34,988 nucleotides of DNA from an uncultured Lachnospiraceae bacterium (GCA_910587495.1 CAJUMT010000012.1:1-34988); one strand, 5' to 3'; counted from the first letter of the stretch, positions 1 through 7,764 are shown. A program made the numbers and translations. Notes: generated by a model not told the origin, from the sequence alone.

Positions 1-42
1 TTCATCGGCTTTGGTCTCCATTATTTTTTCTTTAAGTTGCAT
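1..42 (-). CDS. possible 5' end of a gene leaving the left edge
   Basis: On the minus strand an ATG at 42 opens 14 codons (MQLKEKIMETKADE) that run off the left edge; a second in-frame ATG lies at 21. There is no clear ribosome-binding site before the first ATG and only a weak A-rich purine stretch before the second. The short charged N-terminus could fit many families, so no function is assigned. It may also be chance. Confidence 0.22.
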   Translation of the reverse strand, partial: MQLKEKIMETKADE

Positions 43-176
43 TTTTATTGTACTACAAAGCCCGGTAAAATTCCAGCCCTGATGTAATGCGACAAAAGAT
101 TTGCACATACCAGCAGGATATGTTAAGATTTCATTACTGAAAAGCGCAATATTATTAAAGTTGGAGGAATCCGTCG

Positions 177-1182
177 GTGGCAAGGACGATTGGGATCGAG
201 AAACAGGATTTTGAGAAAATCATAGTAAACAATAACTTCTATGTGGACAAAACCATGTTTATAAAAGAATGATGGGAAAATGAGGATGACGTGACCTTGA
301 TTACCCGTCCGCGCCGTTTTGGCAAGACCTTGCTTATGAGTATGACAGAGCGCTTCTTTTTTTGCGGAATATGCCGACGGCGGTTCTTTATATGAAGGCC
401 TTTTCATCTGGCAGGAGGAGAAGTTCCGTAACCTGCAGGGAACCTATCCGGTTATTTCTCTGAATTTCGCGGATGTAAAGGAAACATCTTTTTTGCAGGC
501 GAGGAGGAAAGTATGCAGAACCCTCCGGTTTTTGTATGACAAGTATCGGTTTTTGCTGGATGAATACGATACGCCATTGCAGGAAGCATATGTACATGGG
601 TACTGGGAAGAAATGGTATCCTTTATGGGAAGTCTTTTTAACTCTACGTTTAAAACCAATCCTTATCTGGAACGGGCGATTCTGACAGGTATTACCCGTA
701 TCAGTAAAGAATCCATCTTTTCGGATCTGAATAATCTGGATAAACAGGTATTTGCAGCGTATTGGGCGAATACCAGCAGCAATGAGCTGGTGGGAAAACT
801 GATTCGGGAAGGAAGTCCGGATATAAAGATGGTCATGGAAGACCTCCTGAAAGGAGGCTCTTATCATACATGTCTGGATGAGCAGGTTGTTTTTTGCCAG
901 CTTGACCGGAAAGAAAGCGCTGTATGGAGCCTTCTGCTGGCAGGCGGTTATTTGCGGGTGGAGCGCTTTTTTATGAATATGGAACGCGGGAGAGAAGAAT
1001 ATGATCTCGTCCTGACAAATAAAGAAGTCCGTATCATGTTTGCACAGATGATCGAAAACTGGTTTCTGGAATATACGCCGGCTTATAACGGGTTTGTAAA
1101 AGCGCTGTTAAAAGGAATCGCGCCGGAACGGATTCGTAAGTATGGTTTTGCCTTTGAAGGAAAACGGGTTATGATTGGGTAA
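177..1182 (+). pseudogene. decayed AAA-ATPase / PD-(D/E)XK nuclease family gene
   Basis: A GTG at 177, preceded by GGAGG, starts the family's usual N-terminus (IGIEKQDFEKII, then YVDKT). TGA interrupts it at 270-272. Reading continues through the RPRRFGKT P-loop motif to a T7 run at 357-363, where a one-base shift is needed to stay in frame (AEYADGGSLYEGLFIW). From 364 to 1182 the frame is open but looks collapsed against the family as I know it. Sequence after KYRFL jumps to LDEYDTPLQEA. IFSDLNNL jumps to DKQVFAAYWANTSS. FVKALLKG jumps to the family's very C-terminal IRKYGFAFEGK. The C-terminal nuclease core is therefore missing. The 229-residue ORF from 493 is only the remnant's tail. Family members (PF09820/PF08011 type) are multicopy in gut Clostridia and Bacteroides, and their function is poorly known. 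Confidence 0.85.
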
Positions 1183-1220
1183 ATTTTACTGAAACACTAC
1201 ATGGGAGGTGAGGCGCAGCC

Positions 1221-2219
1221 ATGCCATTTATCATGATCAGGGACGATATTGTGAATGTCCGGGCGGATGCGTTGGTGAATCCAGCCAACGAGACGTTGTC
1301 ACAGGGCAGCGGAAGCAGCCGGGCGATCTATCTGGCAGCCGGGGAAGAGAAGCTTACAAAAGCCTGTAAAAAGATCGGGCGCTGCGGCCTTGGAAAAGCA
1401 GTGATTACAGAGGGTTTTGACCTGCAAGCCAAATATATTATCCATGCGGTAGGGCCGGTATGGAGGAACGGCCTGCACAGAGAGAAAAAGCATCTGTACA
1501 GCGCTTACAAAGAGGCGTTGCTTCTGGCAGAAACTTACCACCTGGAATCCATCGCCTTCCCTCTTCTGTCTTCCGGCAACTATGGCTATCCGAAAGATAA
1601 AGCGCTAAAAGTTGCCGTCCGTGCGATCCGCGATTTCCTGGCAGAACATGATATGACCGTCTATCTGGTATTGTATGATCGGAGTGCGGTGGCTGTGAGT
1701 AGGCGGTTGTTTATGTCTTTAAAAGAGTACATAGATGATCATTATGTCCGGAGTAAAGACGAAAGCTACAAAAGAGAACCGCCGCTTACACAAAGAGTTT
1801 TTCCGGAAGCTCAAAGCGCGTGTCTTTCTATGGCGGATATGCCTGTTTCCAGAAGTCTGGACGATCTGATGGGCCATATGGGCGAGACATTTTCCCAGAT
1901 GCTTTTCCGGCTGATTGACGAGCGGAAACTTAAGGATTCTTATGTATATAAAAAGGCCAATATTGACCGCAGGCATTTTTCAAAAATACGAAATGATACA
2001 CAATATGCACCCAACAAAAAGACGGTGCTGGCCTTTTGCATCGCGCTGGAACTTTCTTTGGATGAGACAAAAGACCTTCTGATGCGGGCAGGCTTCGCCC
2101 TTTCTGACTGCTCAAAGTTTGACGTGATTCTCTGTTATTTTATAGAGAACCGGAAATATGATATTTTTGAGATTAACGAAATGCTTTTTGCCTATGATCA
2201 GCCGCTGTTAGGAAGTTGA
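1221..2219 (+). CDS. macro-domain protein with C-terminal helical/HTH-like domain
   Basis: 332 residues; the ATG is preceded by GGAGGTGAGG. Residues 1-170 are a macro domain, the fold that binds or hydrolyses ADP-ribose. It shows NPAN at 20-23, a glycine/serine loop GSGSSRAI at 29-36, AVGP at 76-79 and the second ligand loop PLLSSGNYGYP at 114-124. Residues 175-235 form a variable linker. Residues 236-332 are a separate helical domain with the segment YKKANIDRRHFSKIR, then a long run reminiscent of XRE-like helix-turn-helix domains (KKTVLAFCIALELSLDETKDLLMRAGF). I infer that this tail binds nucleic acid or protein; its target is unknown. A vWA gene follows closely on the same strand, which suggests a shared job. 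The ligand could be ADP-ribose, O-acetyl-ADP-ribose or an ADP-ribosylated macromolecule; the sequence does not say which. Confidence 0.9.
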   Translation: MPFIMIRDDIVNVRADALVNPANETLSQGSGSSRAIYLAAGEEKLTKACKKIGRCGLGKAVITEGFDLQAKYIIHAVGPVWRNGLHREKKHLYSAYKEALLLAETYHLESIAFPLLSSGNYGYPKDKALKVAVRAIRDFLAEHDMTVYLVLYDRSAVAVSRRLFMSLKEYIDDHYVRSKDESYKREPPLTQRVFPEAQSACLSMADMPVSRSLDDLMGHMGETFSQMLFRLIDERKLKDSYVYKKANIDRRHFSKIRNDTQYAPNKKTVLAFCIALELSLDETKDLLMRAGFALSDCSKFDVILCYFIENRKYDIFEINEMLFAYDQPLLGS

Positions 2220-2249
2220 AAAATGTCCCCTGCCAGGAGACCAGAATCG

Positions 2250-2279
2250 TTGCCGGATCGCCTATACTGCTTTCATAAT
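2250..2279 (+). promoter_or_regulatory. possible sigma-A promoter before the vWA gene
   Basis: TTGCCG (2250-2255) and CATAAT (2274-2279) are separated by 18 bases. Transcription would start about 17-20 bases before the ATG at 2304. If real, the vWA gene can be expressed apart from the macro gene. Both boxes are imperfect. Confidence 0.3.
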
Positions 2280-2303
2280 AAAGATGAAAGGCAGGATACA
2301 ACG

Positions 2304-2972
2304 ATGAAAAAAGGATTGACGGAACTGGTATTTATTCTGGACAGAAGCGGCTCCATGGCAGGGCTGGAAAGCGACACTATAGGCGGATTTAACAGTATGA
2401 TCAAAAAACAGCGGAAGCAAAAAGGGCAGGCCAATGTCACCACAGTGCTTTTTGACGATCAATATGATCTGATTCATGACCGTCTTGCCATAGAATGTAT
2501 AAAGCCTCTTACAGATCAGGAGTACTATGTGCGCGGCTGCACGGCTCTTCTGGACGCGGTGGGGAAGACCATCCGCAGGATGAAGAAGATTCAGAAAGCG
2601 CTTCCGGAATTTGAACGCGCTGAGAAAGTGATCTTTGTGATCACCACCGATGGACTGGAAAACGCCAGCAAAGCATATGGATATGCCAAAGTCCGCCACA
2701 TAATTGAACGGCGGAAGGCGCGTGACCAGTGGGAATTTCTGTTCCTTGGGGCCAACATGGACGCCGTATCGGAAGCAAAGAAGTTCGGGATAGCCGCTGA
2801 CCGTTCAGTAACCTTTCAAAACGACAGCCAGGGAGTCGCTACGAACTACCATGTGGTCGGGCAGACTTTAAGCTTTATGCGCGCAGCGCCTTGCATGGCG
2901 CAGATGGACGGAAGCTGGAAAAAAGAGATTGAGGAAGACTTTAAAAAGCGGAAAAAACAGGTATCAGGGTAA
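2304..2972 (+). CDS. vWA domain protein (MIDAS type)
   Basis: 222 residues from the chosen ATG at 2304. An in-frame ATG at 2223 would add 27 residues (SPARRPESLPDRL...) that do not resemble a vWA start, while MKKGLTELVFILDRSGSM begins the domain directly. The metal-ion-dependent adhesion site is complete: DRSGS at 13-17, Thr80 in GCTALLDA and Asp116 in TTDGLEN. No signal peptide or membrane segment is visible, so a cytoplasmic role is likely. The tail is lysine-rich. It sits 84 bases after the macro-domain gene. TerY-like and other intracellular vWA proteins act as scaffolds in stress-response and modification systems; a link to ADP-ribose signalling here is inferred only from the neighbour. 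It ends 8 bases before the convergent pseudogene. Confidence 0.88.
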   Translation: MKKGLTELVFILDRSGSMAGLESDTIGGFNSMIKKQRKQKGQANVTTVLFDDQYDLIHDRLAIECIKPLTDQEYYVRGCTALLDAVGKTIRRMKKIQKALPEFERAEKVIFVITTDGLENASKAYGYAKVRHIIERRKARDQWEFLFLGANMDAVSEAKKFGIAADRSVTFQNDSQGVATNYHVVGQTLSFMRAAPCMAQMDGSWKKEIEEDFKKRKKQVSG

Positions 2973-2980
2973 GCTGTGGG

Positions 2981-4256
2981 CTAATCAATTTTGCTGTGTA
3001 CCTCGATCCTGCAGGTATGCTTTCGTGTTTTTTTACTGTAGTTTATGTCCACGAGTAAAAGGTTACCATGATAGTTTTCAAGGCTTTGGCAGTATTCTTT
3101 TCTTTTGATCTGCTGTAAAGCACTGTCGGCGCTTTTGTTCCATTTTAATTCGACCAGAAGCGCCGGTTTATCTAAAAAGCGTTTTCTCGGAAGAAAAACC
3201 AGATTAAAGTGTCGGCGGAGTTTTTAAGGGCTTTGGATATCTCTCCCCAGTCAGAAACGGATATGGCGTTGACATATTCCGCGCGGATTTCATTATTGGG
3301 GATGGATGCACATTTATTGTCATAATCGTATCCCAGATATCCCAGATGAATCAGGAGCGTCAGAACATCATTTTCGGTTCGGAAAGTGGCCATGTCATTT
3401 GTAAAACTTTCTGTGTTGACTGGTATGGCTTCTCCGGCAATCATGCTTAGAATATCATCTTTAAGTCCTTCAAAATTCATATCGATATAGACCTGCAGTG
3501 CTTCAAAGGTCTCCGTCTGATTCCAGTAATTTCCGATCTTTCCAAACTGCAGGCAGCTCACAACAGAGCGGGGATTATAGACGGATGGCTCTTCTTTAAA
3601 TGAATATCCGACGTACCAGCTCTTGATCTCGTCCATGTCTGCTTTATATTTTTTGCACAATGCAGTTACTTCCCGGGCTGTAAATCCCACATAGGAGGCC
3701 AGAGGCCCCGGATTGATCATGGAAAATTCGTCGAACATATTTAGAGCAGAGTGGGTTCCGTACTTTTTGACCGGTAATATGCCGGTCATATATGCCAGAT
3801 GAATATATCCTTTGTCTTTCAGCAAATCCCGCAGAAAATCCAGATAAAATTCCTGGGCATCTTTGTCCTGTTTGTATTCCCGGATGATGCAGTCCCATTC
3901 ATCTATAATAATCACAAAAGGACGTTTTGTATTCTCATAGATATCCTGCATGGATTCGGCCAGATCGGTGTCATCAAAGTAATACGCATCAGGATATTGC
4001 CTTTTCAGGTCACGAAGGACAAGATTTTTGATACGGAGGATTAATTCCGTGATATTGCTGCTCCTGGTCAGAAATTCCTGTATATTCAGAAAGATTGTGT
4101 CATACTGATTCAGGTATTTTTCGAAATCTTTATCAAGGGCAATCCGGTGTGGAGAACAGAGTTGGTATAGCGGATCAGCCCTGTTTTATCCACATAGACG
4201 GCGGAATTGATTGCTTCCTGAAATTTGCTGTTGTCCGGATTTAGATAGATGCCCAT
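2981..4256 (-). pseudogene. second decayed AAA-ATPase / PD-(D/E)XK nuclease gene
   Basis: On the minus strand the ATG at 4256, with AAAGGAG upstream, starts MGIYLNPDNSKFQEAINS and YVDKTGLIRYTN. After VLHTG the sequence jumps past the P-loop (RPRRFGKS in relatives) and changes frame, ending that frame at a TGA. The next frame resumes at LDKDFEKYLNQYDTIFLN and stays open through VIIIDEWD (Walker B-like), ILPVKKYGTHSALN and SVSDWGEISKALKNSADTL, ending at 3172. A second deletion and frame change follows, after which the nuclease motif LVFLPRKRFLDKPALLVELKW and a tail up to TAG (2981-2983) can be read. Loss of the ATP-binding loop and two frame breaks make function unlikely. It belongs to a different subfamily from the copy at 177-1182. 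A shortened product from an internal start at 3951 (259 residues) is conceivable. Confidence 0.85.
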
Positions 4257-4341
4257 TGCCTTCTCCTTTTAACTTTATACCTTGATACTAGCATAAGCCA
4301 CAGGATCTTTCAAGCAGGGAATCCAGGCTAGCAGGCAATGT

Positions 4342-4370
4342 TTGTAAAAGCCGTAAAGTGGTGCTATAAT
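4342..4370 (+). promoter_or_regulatory. sigma-A promoter for the thioesterase operon
   Basis: TTGTAA (4342-4347) and a perfect TATAAT (4365-4370) have a 17-base spacer. They lie about 70 bases upstream of the ATG at 4441, giving a short untranslated leader. Confidence 0.6.
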
Positions 4371-4440
4371 AATACAACATCAAAAAAGGGGTTCGCCATG
4401 GCATCAGCATGAGTGACTCCTGAAGACGGAGGAATTACAC

Positions 4441-4857
4441 ATGATCTATATACATCAGACGCAATACTATGAGACTGACCAGATGGGAATTATTCATCAT
4501 TCCAACTATATCCGCTGGATGGAAGAAGCGAGGGTGGCTTATATGGAAGAGCTGGGATTCCCCTATGAGACGGTGGAGGAAGCGGGATTTATAAGCCCGG
4601 TGCTGAGCGTCCAGTGCGAGTACAAAGCCATGACGCATTTTGGAGACCGCGTCTGTATCGAAGTGCGGCTGACTTCATTTAAAGGAGTAAAATATGAAGT
4701 CTCTTATGTGATGACCAACGAAAAAACCCGGAAGGTGTGCGCGGTCGGCTCTACGAAGCACTGTTATCTTAGAAAAGATGGCCATCCGGCCAATATTAAA
4801 AAAGAATATCCGGCGCTGTATGAACGGAGTATGCGCGCTTTGGAGGAAGACCGTTGA
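4441..4857 (+). CDS. acyl-CoA thioesterase, YbgC/FadM (4HBT) family
   Basis: 138 residues, the usual size for a single hot-dog-fold thioesterase. The N-terminal signature is clear: YYETDQMGIIHHSNYIRWMEEAR at about 9-31, including the Asp and His-His pair expected at the active site. GGAGG lies 9 bases before the ATG. The enzyme probably hydrolyses acyl-CoA or acyl-ACP thioesters in the cytoplasm; the natural substrate cannot be told. The stop overlaps the start of the next gene (TTGA), so the two are translationally coupled. Confidence 0.9.
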   Translation: MIYIHQTQYYETDQMGIIHHSNYIRWMEEARVAYMEELGFPYETVEEAGFISPVLSVQCEYKAMTHFGDRVCIEVRLTSFKGVKYEVSYVMTNEKTRKVCAVGSTKHCYLRKDGHPANIKKEYPALYERSMRALEEDR

Positions 4858-5594
4858 AGCAGGAGCGTTACCATCTGTTGGATGGGTTAAGAGGGGTTAC
4901 ATTGATCAGCATGATTTTATACCATGGTATGTTTGACCTGGTGGAATTGTATGGCGTGCAGGTACACTGGTTCTGGGATACGCCGGGGTATGTGTGGCAG
5001 CAGAGCATCTGCTGGACCTTTATCCTTTTGTCAGGTTTTTGCTGGCAATTGGGAAGTACACAGATGAAAAGAGGACTTACGATTTTCGGATGCGGGGCGG
5101 TCATTACAGCGGTGACCTGTCTGTTTATGCCTTCGGAGCGGATTTTGTTTGGCATTTTGACATTTACCGGCAGTGCCATGCTGCTTATGATTCCGCTGTC
5201 CGGGATTCTTTCTAAAACACCTGCAGGGGCAGGATGTGTTATCAGCGGTCTGTTGTTTTTTGTAACCAGAAATGTAAACCAGGGTTACTTTGGATTTGCG
5301 TCCATACGATTAGGAAACGTGCCTCGGGACATATATCAGGGATACTTTATGACGTTTTTGGGTTTTCCGCAGCCGGGCTTTTTTTCCAGCGACTATTTTT
5401 CCCTGGTTCCCTGGGTCTTTTTATATCTGTGCGGATACTTTCTGTACGGCGTCCTTATGTCTCGAAAACCGGTGAAAGATTTCCTTAAGAAGCGGGCGGG
5501 CGTATTAGAGTGGATAGGAAAACACAGCCTGCCGCTTTATATGATACACCAGCCGATCCTGATGGCAGTCTTTGAGTTTTTGTTTCGCCATTGA
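4854..5594 (+). CDS. DUF1624 / HGSNAT-like membrane acyltransferase family protein
   Basis: 246 residues starting with TTG at 4854, which overlaps the thioesterase stop; GGAGGAA lies 7 bases upstream. The N-terminus RYHLLDGLRGVTLISMILYH carries the DGLRG and conserved His of this family, in which the His lies in the first membrane helix. About six to seven hydrophobic segments follow, ending in HSLPLYMIHQPILMAVFEF. Family members resemble heparan-alpha-glucosaminide acetyltransferases and may move acyl groups across the membrane, but no bacterial substrate is established. Coupling to an acyl-CoA thioesterase fits acyl-group handling; that link is inference. Confidence 0.8.
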   Translation: MKQERYHLLDGLRGVTLISMILYHGMFDLVELYGVQVHWFWDTPGYVWQQSICWTFILLSGFCWQLGSTQMKRGLTIFGCGAVITAVTCLFMPSERILFGILTFTGSAMLLMIPLSGILSKTPAGAGCVISGLLFFVTRNVNQGYFGFASIRLGNVPRDIYQGYFMTFLGFPQPGFFSSDYFSLVPWVFLYLCGYFLYGVLMSRKPVKDFLKKRAGVLEWIGKHSLPLYMIHQPILMAVFEFLFRH

Positions 5595-5619
5595 CTTTTA
5601 TGCGGACAAATGGTAACAT
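5591..5619 (+). promoter_or_regulatory. promoter of tRNA-Leu
   Basis: TTGACT (5591-5596) and TAACAT (5614-5619) are separated by 17 bases and end 12 bases before the mature tRNA. The -35 box overlaps the stop of the upstream gene. Confidence 0.6.
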
Positions 5620-5631
5620 AAGAAAGCATAA

Positions 5632-5712
5632 GCGGAATTGATGGAATTGGCAGACATGCAAGATTTAGGTTCTTGTGCCTTTGGCGTGAGGGTTCGAGTC
5701 CCTCATTCCGCA
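5632..5712 (+). tRNA. tRNA-Leu(UAG)
   Basis: The acceptor arms GCGGAAT (5632-5638) and ATTCCGC (5705-5711) pair perfectly, with A as discriminator. The anticodon stem CAAGA/TCTTG encloses the loop TTTAGGT, giving anticodon UAG for leucine CUN codons. A long variable arm (GCC-TTT-GGC) marks a class II tRNA. The T arm is GAGGG-TTCGAGT-CCCTC. CCA is not encoded and must be added after transcription. Confidence 0.96.
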
Positions 5713-5730
5713 CTAAATTTTAAAAATTTA

Positions 5731-5886
5731 CTATATAAACTGCCCTAACTCAGAACCGCGCCAATCCCCATTGACTTCTACCGCTTCCTCACCTGTGACG
5801 GTTCTCATTACCATAAAAGCCATTTTTTCAATAGCGCCTTCCGCAATTTCCGCTGCAGATAATTGTAACGAATTTAATGAACAGCG
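5731..5886 (-). pseudogene. short coding remnant of unknown origin
   Basis: Part of the 396-base gene-poor stretch 5713-6108. On the minus strand 51 codons are open between stops and end at TAG (5731-5733). The reading looks protein-like (AAEIAEGAIEKMAF, then TVTGEEAVEVNGDW), but there is no plausible start or ribosome-binding site. I read it as the 3' end of a lost gene and do not recognise the family. Confidence 0.3.
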
Positions 5887-5890
5887 TTAA

Positions 5891-6079
5891 GGATTTCCCG
5901 TTTTTCCCTATTTAAAATTTTTGAAAATTTGTCGTTTATATCCTGTTTTGTCTAATAAGAATACGATTATCTTAACGTATACACCTAAAAAAGACTGGTA
6001 CAAAGAAGCAGGTTCTGACGAGGAAAAATATATCAATGACAGGTTATTGGATGATAACAACATATATGCTATAATATAA
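5891..6079 (+). pseudogene. second short coding remnant
   Basis: An open frame of 62 codons ends at TAA (6077-6079). Its reading is protein-like near the end (ILTYTPKKDWYKEAGSDEE, then YINDRLLDDNN). It has no ATG start or ribosome-binding site and overlaps the promoter of the next gene. It is probably the C-terminal fragment of a deleted gene. The sequence is more AT-rich than the flanks. Confidence 0.3.
6047..6075 (+). promoter_or_regulatory. promoter of the antitoxin-like gene
   Basis: TTGGAT (6047-6052) and TATAAT (6070-6075) have a 17-base spacer, 33 bases before the ATG at 6109. Confidence 0.5.
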
Positions 6080-6108
6080 AAACAGGAATTGAGAAGAAAG
6101 GAGATTTT

Positions 6109-6363
6109 ATGACGGTGATGAAACAAAGGGCAATTGATATGATCAGCCGTATGCCAGAGGAAAAATTATATTATATAGTACAACTTCTCGAGGGTGTTGA
6201 AGGACTATCTGAAAATAGAGCAGATGGCTTTGAGACTCCGGAACAAAGGGCATTGAAAGATTTGCAGCGGTTCCGTAAACGGAGTGAAGTTGAAATTGAT
6301 TATAAAGCCGAATTGGCATATGTTGAAGAACCACCGCTATATGGGCGAATACGGCTATCGTGA
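6109..6363 (+). CDS. small antitoxin-like protein without a toxin partner
   Basis: 84 residues; AAAGGAG lies before the ATG. The start MKQRAIDMISRMPEEKLYYIVQLLEGVEGL matches the pattern of small Clostridia antitoxin-type proteins (helical, LPEEK-like) that usually precede a PIN or RelE-type toxin gene. The C-terminal half is charged (RFRKRSEVEIDYKAELAYVEE), ending in an unusual PPLYGRIRLS. No toxin ORF follows: a terminator starts 57 bases downstream. It is therefore either an orphan antitoxin or the remains of a toxin-antitoxin pair. The family call is tentative. Confidence 0.5.
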   Translation: MTVMKQRAIDMISRMPEEKLYYIVQLLEGVEGLSENRADGFETPEQRALKDLQRFRKRSEVEIDYKAELAYVEEPPLYGRIRLS

Positions 6364-6420
6364 TGTGGTCAAGGGGAACTGGATTGTTCGTCAATGCAGT
6401 GTATCTTTATCCGTATAAAT

Positions 6421-6476
6421 AAAATAAGGCAGCGGTACAGCCGGATGGGAAATCCGGACACACGCTGCCTTATTTT
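6421..6476. terminator. bidirectional terminator with nested hairpins
   Basis: A perfect 14-base inverted repeat (AAAATAAGGCAGCG at 6421-6434, CGCTGCCTTATTTT at 6463-6476) gives a U-rich end in both directions. A second hairpin, CCGGAT-GGGAA-ATCCGG (6441-6457), lies within its loop. It serves the convergent genes on either side; the last bases overlap the capA-like stop codon. Confidence 0.85.
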
Positions 6477-7650
6477 ATGGCGTCAGTATTCCTTCCGGGG
6501 TGACGGACACATCGAAAGAAAGTTCAGTCAGATGCCGGAATAAAGAAGCAGGGTTTTGCATCTGCGACAATACGCCGTTTGCTCGTTTGCAGGGAATCAG
6601 TTTTAAGCTGACCGGGTCATCAGGGGAAAACGAGGCCTCTAAAAGCAGTGTCTCGCCTCCGCGGTTGCCGAACAGATAATTTCCAAGACTGTAGATGATG
6701 GGGACACCGTTATAATATTCAAAACCCTGCAGCACATGGGGGTGGCAGCCTACGACCAGGTCGGCGCCTGCATCAATATATCCTTTTGCCAGGGCACGCT
6801 GGTAATCCTCCGGGGTTTCACTGCGTTCAATTCCCCAATGGACAAAGACGATGATATGGTCATAGACAGACGCTGCCTCCTGGATAGCAGCGTTGAGTTT
6901 TGCAGGGTCATAGGTCTGGAACAGGCCGGGCGTGCTGTCCGTGGCATACCAGTCATAGGAAGGGGACACTCTTGTGGCCCCGAAGATGGCGAAGGTCTGG
7001 CCGTTTACCGTGCGGACTGCCGGCGAGGATGCTTCCTGGATTGTATAGCCTCCTCCAATACATCCGATTTCGGCCTGCTTTAAAGTATCCAGCGTGTCGC
7101 AGAACGCTTCTTTTCCAAAATCCAGGGCATGGTTATTAGCCACTGTGACAATATCAGCGCCCAGATCTTGAAAAATTTTCACATAGGCAGGGTCTACGCG
7201 GAACGTATACTCTTTATCATCCATAGCTTCGCCCTGCAGACTGAAAGGAAATTCTTCGTTTAAAAGAAAAAGGTCGGCCTCTCTCATATGGGAGAGCATA
7301 CTTTCGTCCGCCAGCGCGGTGACTCCATGCTGATCATAAGCCGCCAGGTATTGTGCGGAGAACATAACATCCCCTGCGAAAGAAAGAACTGCTTTGGAAG
7401 GTTCAGACGGCGCCTCTATTGAATCATCAGGTTCGTCTGGTTTGGGGGTACTTTCTTTACTTTGTTTCGGAAGACTTGACGGAGGTTCGACAGGCGCTTC
7501 TTTCTTTTCCTGAACCGCTGTTTTAACCTGCGGAGGGTCAGATGCAGATTCTTCGTTTGCTATGTGGAGGCAAAGCCCGAACAGGAGAGCCAGTATGATG
7601 CAGCCTGTCAAAATCCTGCGGGTTCTTTTTCTTAGACGTCTTTTTTTCAT
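6475..7650 (-). CDS. CapA family protein (PGA_cap metallophosphatase-like)
   Basis: 391 residues. A basic N-terminus (KKRRLRKRTRR) and one hydrophobic segment at about 13-30 make it a membrane-anchored or secreted protein. Residues 36-85 are a Pro/Glu/Lys-rich linker, and residues 87-390 are the CapA domain. Domain motifs seen: LSFAGDVMF (89-97), VANNHALDFG (170-179), VHWGIE and GCHPHVLQGFE. These Asp, Asn and His residues match the metal-binding sites of the calcineurin-like fold. CapA is named for poly-gamma-glutamate capsule synthesis, but no capB or capC gene is nearby, so a capsule role is unproven and cell-wall or surface hydrolysis is an alternative. It is divergent from pyrC. Confidence 0.9.
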   Translation of the reverse strand: MKKRRLRKRTRRILTGCIILALLFGLCLHIANEESASDPPQVKTAVQEKKEAPVEPPSSLPKQSKESTPKPDEPDDSIEAPSEPSKAVLSFAGDVMFSAQYLAAYDQHGVTALADESMLSHMREADLFLLNEEFPFSLQGEAMDDKEYTFRVDPAYVKIFQDLGADIVTVANNHALDFGKEAFCDTLDTLKQAEIGCIGGGYTIQEASSPAVRTVNGQTFAIFGATRVSPSYDWYATDSTPGLFQTYDPAKLNAAIQEAASVYDHIIVFVHWGIERSETPEDYQRALAKGYIDAGADLVVGCHPHVLQGFEYYNGVPIIYSLGNYLFGNRGGETLLLEASFSPDDPVSLKLIPCKRANGVLSQMQNPASLFRHLTELSFDVSVTPEGILTP

Positions 7651-7735
7651 AAAACAAAACTCCTGATACTTTTACTGTTCTTATCATATCACGAAAGTCA
7701 ATGAAAATACAGTATAAGCAGTGTTCCTTTTGTCC

Positions 7736-7764
7736 TTGCCCTCTTTCTTTTGTCAGGTTACAAT
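7736..7764 (+). promoter_or_regulatory. promoter of pyrC
   Basis: TTGCCC (7736-7741) and TACAAT (7759-7764) are spaced by 17 bases, 46 bases before the pyrC ATG. No PyrR-type antiterminator or terminator structure is evident in the short leader. Confidence 0.5.

Noticed and set aside
2223..2303. Longer start for the vWA gene at 2223, with a GGAAG upstream
   Set aside because: The extra 27 residues do not look like part of the domain, and the family normally starts right before the DRSGS strand. Not excluded, but less likely.
3172..3951. Intact 259-residue AAA protein
   Set aside because: It is the central part of a larger broken gene: the N-terminal P-loop is deleted and the nuclease end is out of frame.
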